Shown: positions 42,723 to 54,600 of the stretch, one piece after another | How the letters are laid out: each line of letters opens with the position of its first letter | Numbering within the stretch: the stretch's first letter is position 1 | Assembly: GCA_029962745.1 (NCBI GenBank) | Contig: CM057154.1 | Span: 28,679,763 to 28,743,762, forward strand | DNA length: 64,000 bases | Direction: 5' to 3' | Source: Echinometra lucunter | Lineage: Eukaryota; Echinodermata; Echinoidea; Camarodonta; Echinometridae | Position numbers and translations under genes: made by a program | Notes under the pieces: model-generated | The model's input: the letters and a program-made list of their open reading frames with translations, nothing else | Told to the model about the DNA's origin: nothing | Database searches by the model: none

Positions 42723-43082
42723 TAATACACGAAAGAAAATGACGGCCTCACCCCTCCCAGTAAAAAAATTATACCTTTGGGGGCTGTCAGAATTTCTTCG
42801 GCATATAGTGCCCTTTTTCTTGACAAAGATGGATCCGATGCTGCACTGTAGTTCCCTGCTTCTTTCGGCAAAAATGTAAGACAGTCATAACAGATGCCGT
42901 GACTACTAAGTATCCCATCCTAGTATAGACGGGCGTAGATGTGTCACTTTATCAAAGGTTACAGCCTCTAATCCAGACGACAGGGGTTTGAATTGGATCA
43001 CTGTGACTTCGTTAAGGGATAATCACTAATTTTAACCCAGTGACCCTGGTCACTTTCATTGTTTTAATCCCTCCTTTTCCTA
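42723..43082. other. no gene seen; possible further SINE fragment
   Basis: ATCCAGACGACAGGGGTTTG and AATTGGATCACTGTGAC near 42972-43010 look like a decayed B-box region. Otherwise nothing is recognisable. Confidence 0.4.
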
Positions 43083-43447
43083 TGGTGGCCCTGAAGTACG
43101 CTTGACAACAGGTCATGTGCGACGTGAATTTCGCATCCCAGGTCCTGAACTTCGCGTCCGAGGTCATGAAATTCATGACCCGTGGCGCAAACTTTGCATC
43201 CCAAGTCGTGAAATTCACGACCCGCGGTGCGAAATTCAGGACTGGGATGCAAAGTTCGCGCCACGGGTCCTGAATTTCGCACCGCGGGTCGTGAATTTCA
43301 CGACTTGGGATGCAAAGTTTGCGCCACGGGTCATGAATTTCGCATCGCGGGTCGTGAATTTCACGACTTGGGATGCAAAGTTCAGGACCTGGGATGTGAA
43401 ATTCACGTCGCACATGACCTGTTGTCGAGCGTACTTCAGGGCCACCA
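43083..43447. mobile_element. TA-flanked foldback element built from short palindromic modules, 365 bp
   Basis: The left end TGGTGGCCCTGAAGTACGCT is identical to the complement of the right end, and TA flanks both. The interior repeats short modules (TCGTGAATTTCACGA, GACCCGCGGTGCGAAATT, GGGATGCAAAGTTCGC) in both orientations. Because the modules keep a multiple-of-three rhythm, long frames stay open on both strands and read as near-identical repetitive peptides. I interpret these as repeat artefacts. Confidence 0.85.
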
Positions 43448-44035
43448 TATTTTCCTTATCCTTCCTCCCCTATATCTCTCTCCCTTACGTAAGAGCTCAG
43501 GGATAGACCAGTACATTGGCGCAAATCGGGGGGGGGGTATATATTCCCCAATTCTTATAGAGGGGGATGGCGTGTAAAACATACCCCCTTTTGCAAAGAA
43601 GAAATGATATTTTAATCAATCAGTTGTTGAAATGTTTGATAAATCTATCATAAACGACAGTTACAGTATAGTAAAAATCTATTTGAAAATGCTATTAAAA
43701 ACCAGAGATAGGATGGGAGAGTATGTGTGTGTGGGGGGGGGGTGTGGGTGTGGGTTTGGGTGAGGGTGTGTGTGTGGAAAAAAAGTGTACCCATGTGTGG
43801 GTTCGCGCTAGGAATTTTGCCAACAGATTTCAATTATTCCTACCCCCACACCCGCCCCCCCCCCCCGCACACACACACACCTGGAAAAGGATTTGCCCCG
43901 TTGGACAAGTGGTCTCATAAGCAGAGGTCACAGGCTCGAAGCCACGGTAATAGTGCTCTGTGCTAAAGTAGCGAACTTGGTAACGGCTAGGGGACCTTCA
44001 AGCCGCAGGTCCCCTAGTTGCACTTCAATTTTCAA
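43448..44035. other. G/C/T microsatellites and a SINE head; no gene
   Basis: It contains poly-G at about 43527-43536, a GTGTGG-rich tract at 43724-43800, poly-C/(CA)n at 43855-43880, and a tRNA-like head (below). Confidence 0.6.
43893..44035 (+). mobile_element. tRNA-like SINE fragment
   Basis: CCCCGTTGGACAAGTGGTCT (A-box-like) and GGCTCGAAGCC (B-box-like) are about 35 bases apart. Then comes AGGGGACCTTCAAGCCGCAG, whose AGGGGACCT is mirrored by AGGTCCCCT shortly after. The fragment abuts a (TTCAA)n tract at 44036. Confidence 0.55.
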
Positions 44036-44440
44036 TTCAATTCAATTCAAATTTATTTTCATTCTTCAAAATGATACAAATAAGTACAAGATAGATTGAT
44101 TCAATTTAAATAAACAATAGCATGAACAAAATTCAATATTGGAAGAAAAAAATACATATTTGAAAGTAATTTAAATATAGATTAATATACATGTCAAGTT
44201 AAATCAAATCAATATAATCAATATCATTAGATATAACTGAATCAATGCAATTATATATCATAAGAAGAATGGAGGGGTCCACTGAAAAGCAAGCTTGTAT
44301 AATGTGGACCCCTCAAAAAATAGATACAAGGAATATAGAAATATACGTAAAGTAATACATGAAGATAACGAAAAAGCAAGTAATAATAGTAAATAACACG
44401 AAACAACACAACACATGAACATGAGGTGGACAATAGTACG
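44036..44440 (-). mobile_element. LINE 3' end with (TTGAA)n tail, minus strand
   Basis: On the minus strand the sequence ends in GAATGAAAATAAATTTGAAT followed by (TTGAA)n, and upstream carries GAGGGGTCCACATTATACAA and AGTGGACCCCTCC. Such paired 'ggacccc' stems near the 3' end also occur in the LINE at 39371-40312 (GGACCCCACGG), suggesting a related family. No coding remains. Confidence 0.6.
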
Positions 44441-44700
44441 ATAACAACTGCCTAGAATCTAGAAAGAAAATAGAGATAGGGAGAGGGATGCAAAGCTAAT
44501 TTGCTGCATATATATTATGTCTACACATACATACACTTAACAATAATACAGACGCTTTTTAGCAGTCAGTTATAGAGTATCAAAGAAAACCAATCAAACC
44601 TAATAGACGTATTTAAGCAAATGCGTGTGACCGCATCAATGTCTGGTTTTGGGAATTTCGTGCCGTTCACGGCAATGAACGACCATCGCATCATCTGTCC

Positions 44701-44864
44701 AGGGGCCCGTAACACAAAGGTTTGCGATTAATCGCAAAATTAAAACAACCATTCTGATTGGTCCAGGGTCATCTTTTAAAAGGAGATGCTCATGAAACAA
44801 TGGTCTTGATTGGCTGTTACAACATTGCGATTGATTGCAATTAATCTTTGTGTTACGGGGCCCA
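44701..44864. mobile_element. foldback MITE with GGGCCCCGTAACACAAAG ends
   Basis: GGGGCCCGTAACACAAAGGT is mirrored by CTTTGTGTTACGGGGCCC. Inside are GATTAATCGCAA and GATTGATTGCAATTAATC, plus ATTGGTCC and GATTGGCTGTT motifs. The terminal GGGCCCCGT resembles that of the family at 25898 and 26587. Confidence 0.85.
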
Positions 44865-45166
44865 GGTCTTGACTACAACGCCTCCCATTCGTCAACACTT
44901 ACGACAGAAACGCTCAACAGTTGTCCCCGCCCCCTTTTTGTTAATAATAGTATTAGACTTACTAACACCTGACTGAGGAAAGTGAGGATGATTCTAAAAT
45001 CATAAAGAGAGTTTTGTAAAATAATTGTTGCCTGTTCTTATCTGTGTCAAAAAATGCTCTTCAAAAGTTTTTTTTTTTAAATCAAACAAAACAAAAAACT
45101 TTTGGCTACTGATCCATGTAGTTAGGTTTCACCTCACCATTTCTCCCTCTCTCTCTTTCTGTAATG

Positions 45167-45171
<5 letters not shown>

Positions 45172-45209
<38 letters not shown>

Positions 45210-45262
45210 CCTCTTTCTCTCTTTCTCTCTCCCTCTTTCTCTCTTTTTCTCTCCCCATCTCC
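45172..45262. repeat. (CT)n microsatellite
   Basis: Tracts of CT with interspersed CCCTCTTT. The Ser/Leu-rich open frame across it is an artefact. Confidence 0.95.
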
Positions 45263-45294
45263 TCACCCTCTTTCTCTCACCCCTGGTCTAGCCC

Positions 45295-46240
45295 TAACAC
45301 TCTTGACCAATCAGCGAGCAGGATCTGATCGGCAGCGCTGCAGAGTGAGTAAATCCTGCATGGCGGATGAGTCATCATCTACTAGAGAATCCCACCGGGT
45401 TGACGATTCTTGTCCGGGGCCTACGCGGCGGGAAACGCATCGTTAGCTCGTTAAAAAGTATCTAATTTTCTTGTGCGGCTTCGTAATGCAGTGACGTAGC
45501 TGATCAGAACCCTGGCCTGGCAAAAAGCAAAGAGCACATAATCATGGATAACTTTTGACACTGTCCCTAATACCATGTATACGGTCGGCAGCTCGACGAG
45601 CTTTCAATAAAGCTTCCAAGCTTCGGTCGAGCAAGGCATCGCAACACCCGCGCGCAGTTATGATCATTTCGATGTGAGCTGCCAAGCTATTGACCACTGT
45701 TTCCAGATGCTTGTAACTTTCTTTTTCTCACCGTGTGTGACATGAAATGCACTTCCACTAGATGATCAACCAGTGACTTTTCGGAGTTTTGTTGGAGCTT
45801 TATCCAAGGACGCACATATTTTCGTTGTACAAAGAATACAAAGAAGACTGCTCACTACTATCGATTCGACGATTCATAATTATAGGAAAGCAGCCGAAGA
45901 AACGATTTGCTAAAATTTCCAGACTGTTGAGCTTTTGGCTGCCGACGTGTTTTATATGTACAAAGCATTTCTACATTTCTACATCTAACATGTTCCTCTG
46001 AGGAACTTTGCAATGCTTAATTTTCAAAGGCAGGAACTTACTTTCGCATGAACATTTGGAACTGCCCTCCACAACCACATGTTAAGTTACAAAGTGGGGA
46101 CGGCGATAACAAACTTAATTTCAGTCTCTACAAAGTTTGCTTGGAGGTTGTCAAGCTGAAGTCCGAGCTTATCAAGTTCTCCTTAGAGGACTAAAATATT
46201 TCCTTTTCCTGATTAAAATTTTGGATGATACTTCAGAAAG
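45295..46240 (+). promoter_or_regulatory. promoter and 5' UTR candidate of the docking-motif gene
   Basis: Just after the CT tract the sequence becomes GC-richer and holds a CCAAT box (GACCAATCAGCGAGC, 45306-45320), an AP-1-like GATGAGTCATC (about 45366) and CG-rich DNA (CCTACGCGGCGGGAAACGC). The remainder to 46240 has no long frame in line with the start codon and would be 5' untranslated sequence. No TATA box is obvious. Confidence 0.4.
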
Positions 46241-46271
46241 ATGATTACTGCCGCTATGACAACCAGACAGG
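46241..46271 (+). CDS. docking-motif gene, candidate first coding exon
   Basis: ATG in the context GAAAGATGAT encodes MITAAMTTRQ and stops at a strong donor CAGG|GTGAGT. It leaves one base, exactly what the exon at 59812 needs. The preceding sequence looks like promoter plus 5' UTR. The link rests on phase and donor quality only. Confidence 0.5.
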
Positions 46272-47563
46272 GTGAGTTTTCAGAATTGAGTTTAATCTCC
46301 AAAGCCAACGAATATTTTTTTTTCTATTCATTGTTGTGATTTCTTTGAATTTCCCTTCGACAACCAAACAATGAGCACAACGTGTTACGGGGAGGGGGGG
46401 GGGGATGTTTCGGTTCTGGTTTTAACTATCACCAGGCCGATGAAGCTGGGGTCACCACATTAAATTTGTACATGATAAAAGTAATGATTTCAATCATTTT
46501 GTAATCATGATTTCTCTCCCATCACATAAAACGTCAAGAAATGTAATTCGCAGAATGCAGGTGGTTAAAGTTTCTACAGGTTATATTCTTCCATGTTGAA
46601 AACAATCGTGGTCGTGGGACAATATATTGAACTATGATTAAAAATAAACTTACTGTATAGGAATAATGTTAGTCATTATATCGAATTATCATATCATAAA
46701 CTCATTCTGTACTTAACACTCAAAATCATTTACAAAAATAATTGAATTCAAGGCTACATATATGTTTCCTTGTTGACAAGTTGCATGATATGCAAACTCG
46801 CTTATTACTGCTTTGAGAAAGTTACTGTTTATGCATAAAAGTTGGATTTCTATTAAGTCAATATGAAAACAAACGCTTCAGGTTTCAAGCTTATATATTT
46901 CTACATGGATTAAACAAATACATCCGATGATTATGTAACGAAAATAGATTAAGAACCGGAGCTATACAGTGTGGGCTTATTCTATCACATTAAGTTCAAT
47001 ACAAATAAGTGCTATTAAAATTGGAGTATTTCCTTGTTAGTTTTATGCTATGTTAGTGCCGTATTCCCAGTAAAACGATTCATTGGTGTTATTGCTGTTG
47101 TAATTACATCCATGTTTATTATTAATTTTTAACATTTATTTCACGCGTCTTAGCAATGCTGTGTTCAGACGCTTACTATTCGCTGTTCATGCTGTCTGGG
47201 TACATTACTAAGTGGCCGTATTCACACTGTCATTTGCTGAGACAGCTGTGAATGCATTTGTGTGAACAGTCAACTCTATTGGTGTGTGGTACAATAATTA
47301 CAGGCCTGGACCGGGGGGGGGGGGGGGAGGGGGTTAAAGATACACATCATCATTGGAGTTTGTTGAACAACTTGGACTTTCGTCACGACTTGGTACACCT
47401 TTGCCAAATTGATTAGCAGTGACTTAGCCCTCGCTTGGCAACGGTTGCTTTCCCTTCCATATGAGGAAATCTAAGGTAGGATTTTTGGCCTTGCTTCTAA
47501 TATGTGCAGGCTCTCTGAGGATTGGGGGAGGGGCATGGTAGGTGAGAGAGAAATAAAGAGAGC

Positions 47564-47611
<48 letters not shown>

Positions 47612-50600
47612 GACAACAGACGGATGGAATAACTGGAGAGAAAACGAATAGAGTGGGAGGGGAAAGGGGAGGGAGAGTAAGCTCGGAACTATTCATAATT
47701 AGTAGCAATTAGCCATGTTTAATTTTAGGCCAGTAAATATAGCATGAATTTTTAAAAAATCATTCTTCCAACTATATCCTGCTAACAACCTACTAGTGAA
47801 TATGCAAGAAAGTATTTCATCATCCTCATAATCTCTTATCTGTTTTCTTTTTCTTGCATTTACAGTATTAAATTTTTATAGAAGCAAACATAATGCCGTG
47901 TATTGACATTATAGTTTATCCCCACATTTCTTACATCATTATAAAGAGCTTTCCTCGAATGAAGTAGCCTACGTCATTCAACTCGAAATTATAATGAATG
48001 AAATACAACCTAACGAGGGTCATATCGTCTTATCATTTTCATCGTCCTACGACGAGGTCTTCACAAGCACGATTTTCGATATTGATCATTCGTCTTTCAA
48101 ATTCTAGGCCGAAATCTCCATCCTTGTGCAGCTTTATCTAATATCTATTGTTGGAATCATCAATTAAACTGCGAGTAATGTGACTCGTATATCTCCTATT
48201 TCCGGTGTTAGAGGAAGTATGTGATTCAAGATGGAAAATACAAAATGGGGATGATGGGGGAATAATGTACAAGAAAAACTGGCCTCTGATGATTAGCAAA
48301 ATGATCAGTATAATTATGATAGGTTTCCATAGTGATGTGTAGGCTAATAATGGTTGTGCGACAGAGGCGTATATTATCCTTAGTGATCTTGACGTCCATC
48401 TCCTCCCTCGATCCACCCCCCCCCCGGCTACCTCTTCAGCACCGCCAGGGGCACCCTAAAATGCTATATACAGGAATTTTATATCTCCCTCAACCCACTT
48501 CTCTGTGAGGGATTCTGCCCAGCAACCATTTTTTTTTTGGGGGGGGGGGGGTTACCCCAAGTTCATATAGGTTTTCTGCTTTGGGGTTAAATGCCGATAT
48601 CGATAGTCACTGCCTTCTCGATATGCCTATCATTGTATCTATCTGCTCACTAGTCGTCAATGCTGCGATCGTGAAACATGACGTGGCCTATGACATGGCC
48701 AACACAAGAACGCCATTGCAGGTCCGAATGATCCCTACTGGCAACAGCTGCTCTTTAGATTGGCCACATGCCAAGGTTAAAGAAAATGATGGCTCATTTC
48801 AATCACTCGTTAGTCAATGTTGTGTGTCAGGTTATATAGACGGTAGACCTACTTTGACTAGCATGACAGAAATAAGCATTCATCGTACTTTTATTTTTTT
48901 TTTAATTATTGATTTATTGGTTATCTATACTACACATGATGAAATGGTGGAAAAAGTGAATTCATCTACAATTCTAGAGCAAATTGTCATTCGAACCGAT
49001 ATCAAGGATAATGTAGGGCCTATAAAAAATGCAAACAATTTCCGTGTATAGCTATAGGTCTATGCATCTGTCCGATCGTCACCCTGTATGACTCTTTTCA
49101 TTTTCTAAGCTTTTGGCATTGATGAATATTGTCATATTAGAAGTATCCTCGCTATATGACGAATAAATGTTTGGCCGATGAATTGTGGATTATATACAAA
49201 TCTGATCAAGAATATGAAAAGACTGAAATGAAGTGATCAAAAGTGAAAATCCATTGGCAATCTAAAGAGAGCGTTGTGGTGTTTTTCATTCTTTAAAAAA
49301 AAAAAAAACAAATACAAATACAGTCGTATAAGTTTACTTTAAGAATTGATCTTCAACTTGTCAAAAACTTTCAAACTTGTATAATTATTGCCTATACCTA
49401 ATTTGTATGCAGAAATAAAGTCGATATTTCATATCACTTATACTTAGAACCTTTGTTTAGATATACAGACAATCATATTTTTTTAACGAAGCAAAACCGT
49501 TTGATCAATTCTCTATAAACGTATAGTGCCAGACTTATTCTATTTAATGATGTTGCACTTAGGTCAAATCACGGGCATTATGTTTTGTATCTCGCTAAGA
49601 ATCAGGCCCTGGTTTCAACCGTTGATCTGTTTGAATGTTCATACTTTTCTTTCCAAAACAATCCAGCCCTGCGTACAGCAATGTTTGCATGCATGGGTAT
49701 TCGATCGAAGAACGATCTACAACGGAACTGTGATTCATTTGTTACGTCATCAGTGACGCTTCAAGGTTGTTATGATGAATCATATTGTTTTTAATCATCC
49801 CAAATCTATATTTATTCAATCAATTTTAGGGGTGTTTATATCGTAACACGACGACAGAAATTTCGTTTGTTGTACGATGATTCTTTACGATGCGCGGAGC
49901 AACAAGACGTGCAAGTGATTATGTCATGTATGTGGGCAACATGTGGAAGCAATCAGAAGGGGGAATGAGGTTCTTTGGCAAGACATTAATCTGCACTTGC
50001 CACTCCTCACCCAAGAGGCTCATGGGCATCTAGAGTGCTACAAGGTTGTTATGATGAATCTTATTGTTTTTAATCATCCCAAATCTATATTTATTCAATC
50101 AATTTTAGGGGTGTTTATATCGTAACACGACGACAGAAATTTCGTTTGTTGTGCGATGATTCTTTACGATGCGCGGAGCAACAAGACGTGCAAGTGATTA
50201 TGTCATGTATGTGGGCAACATGTGGAAGCAATCAGAAGGGGGAACGAGGTTCTTTGGCAAGACATTAATCTGCACTTGCCACTCCTCACCCAAGAGGCTC
50301 ATGGGCATCTAAAGTGCTACAAGGTTGTTATGATGAATCTTATTGTTTTTAATCATCCCAAATCTATATTTATTCAATCAATTTTAGGGGTGTTTATATC
50401 GTAACACGACGACAGAAATTTCGTTTGTTGTGCGATGATTCTTTACGATGCGCGGAGCAACAAGACGTGCAAGTGATTATGTCATGTATGTGGGCAACAT
50501 GTGGAAGCAATCAGAAGGGGGAATGAGGTTCTTTGGCAAGACATTAATCTGCACTTGCCGCTCCTCACCCAGGAGGCTCATGGGCATCTAGAGGGACTCG

Positions 50601-51606
50601 AATAACTGATGTGATTGCCAAGATGATATTGATCTGCATGTGAAAGTTGATACTATTGACCCGACACACATTTATGATCTCAAAATGGTGATAAAGCAGT
50701 CTATAAGTCTATAAAGCAGTATATAATTGCGGTCCTTGGCTTTTGATGTTTGTGTTATTAGTGTCCATATGAATACCAGATCGAACGTTAGCTGATGCTA
50801 GAAGTGAAATTCAAGGGAAATTCGAAAGTCATATGCTCTCAGATCAATCTAATCCTGGTACAGATTTTCAAGAAAAAACAATCGAGTGCTCTTAAATGTT
50901 TGAATATGTTAAATGAAATCTGATTTAGTCCTCCCTGTTTTGTTTAACTTTTTGGAAAATTCTCTTCGATCAACTAGAGGTCGTGATATTTACCTAGTAA
51001 AATACTTTCTTGACAACTGGGTTTGGTGTCTACAACACTTTCCATTCGCCAACTTCACCACTCACTTTGACCCCAACTGACAACAAGGTTATGATTAATC
51101 CTAATCGAAATAAATAGATAAATAAAAATGATACGCTCAGGGTCTAACACTTACCCTGGGATGGGATTTTCTCTTTCTTTTACTAAAATAAATTCATTTA
51201 CACTGAAAATAGAAGTCAAGTACTCTTTCGTTATGACTCAGTTGCATGAGGGTATTGTCTGCATATGGAAAGAAATTGTGTGAATTTTAGGTAAGGTCGG
51301 CGCGATAACTGATGTGATCATATTTAATGGCAGACCTCGACGGTTATGGGAGTTGACTGCACAATCATACCTTTACCAGGGGTGCCGCTAGACTATTTTG
51401 AATGGGGGGGGGGGGGGGAATGATGTCTGACTAAATTTGCCGAAAGGGAAGCTGAAAAAAATTAACAGTTGGTTGGTTATTTTATCTAACTGCTAAAAAG
51501 CATGTGTATGCTTGTTAGTAAGCAACCAGAGGACCGACGGCTTTATGTCCCCTCCGAAGGTCTTGGTAATGAGGATTAATGAGGATTATCGACTCCCCCC
51601 CCCCCT

Positions 51607-51647
<41 letters not shown>

Positions 51648-54600
51648 CGAGCGACGCCCTGGTCATGCTGGCGTCAACTGATTATGGACACTAACTCAGC
51701 GAAAGTGAAAAACGGGGTTCGAGACTTACTGGTATTTGATCAAGACAGTATTGACCATCACTTTCTTAGCCCCTCGTATGTCCCTAAGCTACTTGTACTT
51801 GAATATACACGTGTTGTAGTATAGTGGCTTAAACATATTTTGCCCGAAGAGATGCGAGGATCGTGGGTTCGATCACAGTCACATCATTTCTATCCTCAGG
51901 CAAGGCATTTAATCTTCATTGCCACTCACTACACAGGTGTTTAACGAGGTCCGAATGCAAACATCATTTATAGACGAAATCCAGTTTGCGTCTTGCATTA
52001 TCAAGCATGATGTACCTGTAGTTCTCAGACTTCTTTATCATCTTCTGAAGAAAGGAGGGGGACCTTCAGAATTCCTTATCAGGTGTGAAAATTATGATTG
52101 CATTACGTCAGCGTGACGTAGGCACTTGTCAAAATGGAGCATTGTGCTAAGGCGATAACATACGTCTGGGGTCGCCCCCTGCCAAGAACGAAGGGGTAGA
52201 ACCGTGGGATGACGGAGACAGGGGGCGTATCCAGGGGTACATAGGGGCAGGTAATTTAATATCGAAAATAATAGTGATGTAATTATGCTTAAGTCACCAA
52301 ATTTCGGCATTCAAAAAAATACAATGTATATGAATTGAAATGTAATCATTATCTACACAAACTGATAAAATTTTCAATTCTGCCATGCCCTATGAAGAAA
52401 CAGCGCTCGCAATATGACTCAATTCACTCAATTCAATCAGTAAAATGACTTGACGCTGAAGGTTGCAATATAAGTCACATCAGATAACTCCGATAGTTCA
52501 AATTTGGTCCAGTGATTCAAACACTGTCTTGAACCCTCAAGATATATAAGAGACCCCCCCCCCCCCCTCCACGCCTGCCCCCGCACTGTGCATTGACTGT
52601 CTTGAAAAGGTCAGGGTGTTCACGCAATGCTAAATGCCAAGCTAGAATACGAGGGGAGGCACACAATTTTTTTTCTGTTTTTAGAAAGTATCGATACATT
52701 TCTTTTTCAATAAAATGGAAATGTATTTCTGCTCAAGACAGTATTCCATTTAACACAGAGAATACAGAATTCAAACGAAATTTCATTGAAAATTGTGGAA
52801 TAATGTAAGGTTAAGAGATAGAAGGTTGTGAGATAATAGGTATACCTATTATGTTAACATGAATTATTATCTATTTTGTACTTGATTTTATGTACATTCC
52901 ACACAATTCAGCCTTTGGGCTGCCATGTGGTTTTCAATATATAACTTAGCAATTTCACTTTCAGTGTCGTGTGTACTTTTTTCTCTGTCTCCTTTTCTCG
53001 GTATACGTGCTTGTATATGATTATTTCTAACTTTGTTTTGCTCAAAAGACCGTTTCCATTTTAATTATAATAATCATCTAAAAATACCCACAAAATAAGG
53101 TGAACCACTTTGGTGACATAATGATTCATTCATGCATCCTTCACAGAGATTTTTTAATGTATTATTGTGGGGAAAACAACCACATTTCAGTATCTTTAAA
53201 AAATGATAATAAAAAAATAGGGCAGTTGAACATGCTATGGAAAGGGAAAGTAGAATCTAGAAGTCTATTTTCATATTAATGCTCGAAACTGGACTTGTCT
53301 GTCATGTACAATTTCAACAATGCCGACAATGCTCTCCATGAAAGTCCTATAGCTACAGATTGAAAATGTTAGTCATCCATAAATTAGTTTGAATCCCCAC
53401 ACACTGTTTGCGAAAGATATAAATGAAAACATACGAACATATTTGGCTCTAGCAGACTACATGGGAACAACAGAATGAGAGAAAGCGTTATAGTTCTTTC
53501 TCTTGTTGGATAGTTATTAGAGAGTGTCTACAGTTAGCGTGGAAATGGGAAATTAAACGCCAGACGAACTAAAAATAAAACCTTCTGGAGAATGTACCGC
53601 AAGACATATGCTTTCCGGAATAATATCGTTCTCTTCAATTCAGTAACGGTTGGCATATCCCCCCCCCCCCCCCTAAGGTAAAGTCACTTTTGCGCAAGAG
53701 CAAAATGTGCACATATTGAATAATTCCGCTTTTGATTTCGGCGGAGGGAGCGTCTTCAGGTGGCCTAAAATATCAGACTTATCCTCTGGAAATCTTCTCT
53801 GTATAGTTTAGGGGTGTATGCTTTCCTAAACTTCAAATTCAGCTTGCTGTAGCCAGGCTGGCATTTTGAAATTGTCGGTCGAGTTTTATAACTGTATTGT
53901 GGTCCATGCCAGTTTAACGAATACCTTTTCTTCTTCGTTATTAGCCTGAAAGGGATCTTTGATATTCATATCTGATTTCAAATAAAAGTTAATTCTGCTC
54001 CAAAGGTACCTAGTTTGCGTCACTCTCCTCTACCATGCCTGGCTGTCAGACAAGTTCTCTTTCAATTCTCTTTTTCACTCGCTCTTTGTTCTCTCCCTCT
54101 CGAAGTCTCTTATCCAAACCACTCTCTTCCTATATCGCATGCATTTACATGTAAATATCCTTCCTCCTATGCCTCCCCTTCAATCCACTTTATGTTCCCC
54201 CAGAAGAAATAATAAATAATGAAATTCATGTGACTTTGCTGCGCTGAAGGGTTTGAGTCACAGCGCTGAATACCCCTGACTCAAATTAACGTGGCATGCA
54301 CTGCAGGAAAATGACTCGAGCCTACCATATCCTTTCTCCATACTTTCCTCAAACTCCTGACACCCCCCCCCCCCCCTTCATGCGTCCCCCAGAGAAGCAC
54401 AACGTCTTCTCAGTCTCCAGTACAGACGAACACACGCCCTCCTTCCCACGAGCTTCGAGTTCCAGGTGTATGCTCTTTAGGTGCAAACCCTCACATCATT
54501 CACTGTTTTGAAAAAAAAAGAGGGGGGGGGGGTTGACAACAAATAGGTATGGAACCATGAGGGGGGGGGGCGCGGGCGGAGGGTCAACTCCTAATAATCT

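Noticed and set aside
43012..43506. Two ~130-codon repetitive frames on opposite strands that could look like a novel repeat protein
   Set aside because: They are near-mirror images produced by an inverted repeat with TA target duplication; no splice sites and no start context support them.
48581..49051. 156-codon plus-strand open frame
   Set aside because: It lacks an early ATG, follows a poly-G tract, and has no recognisable domain or convincing splice sites. It lies inside a proposed intron.
49762..50598. CRISPR-like array
   Set aside because: The units are 279 bp contiguous tandem copies without spacers, in an animal genome.
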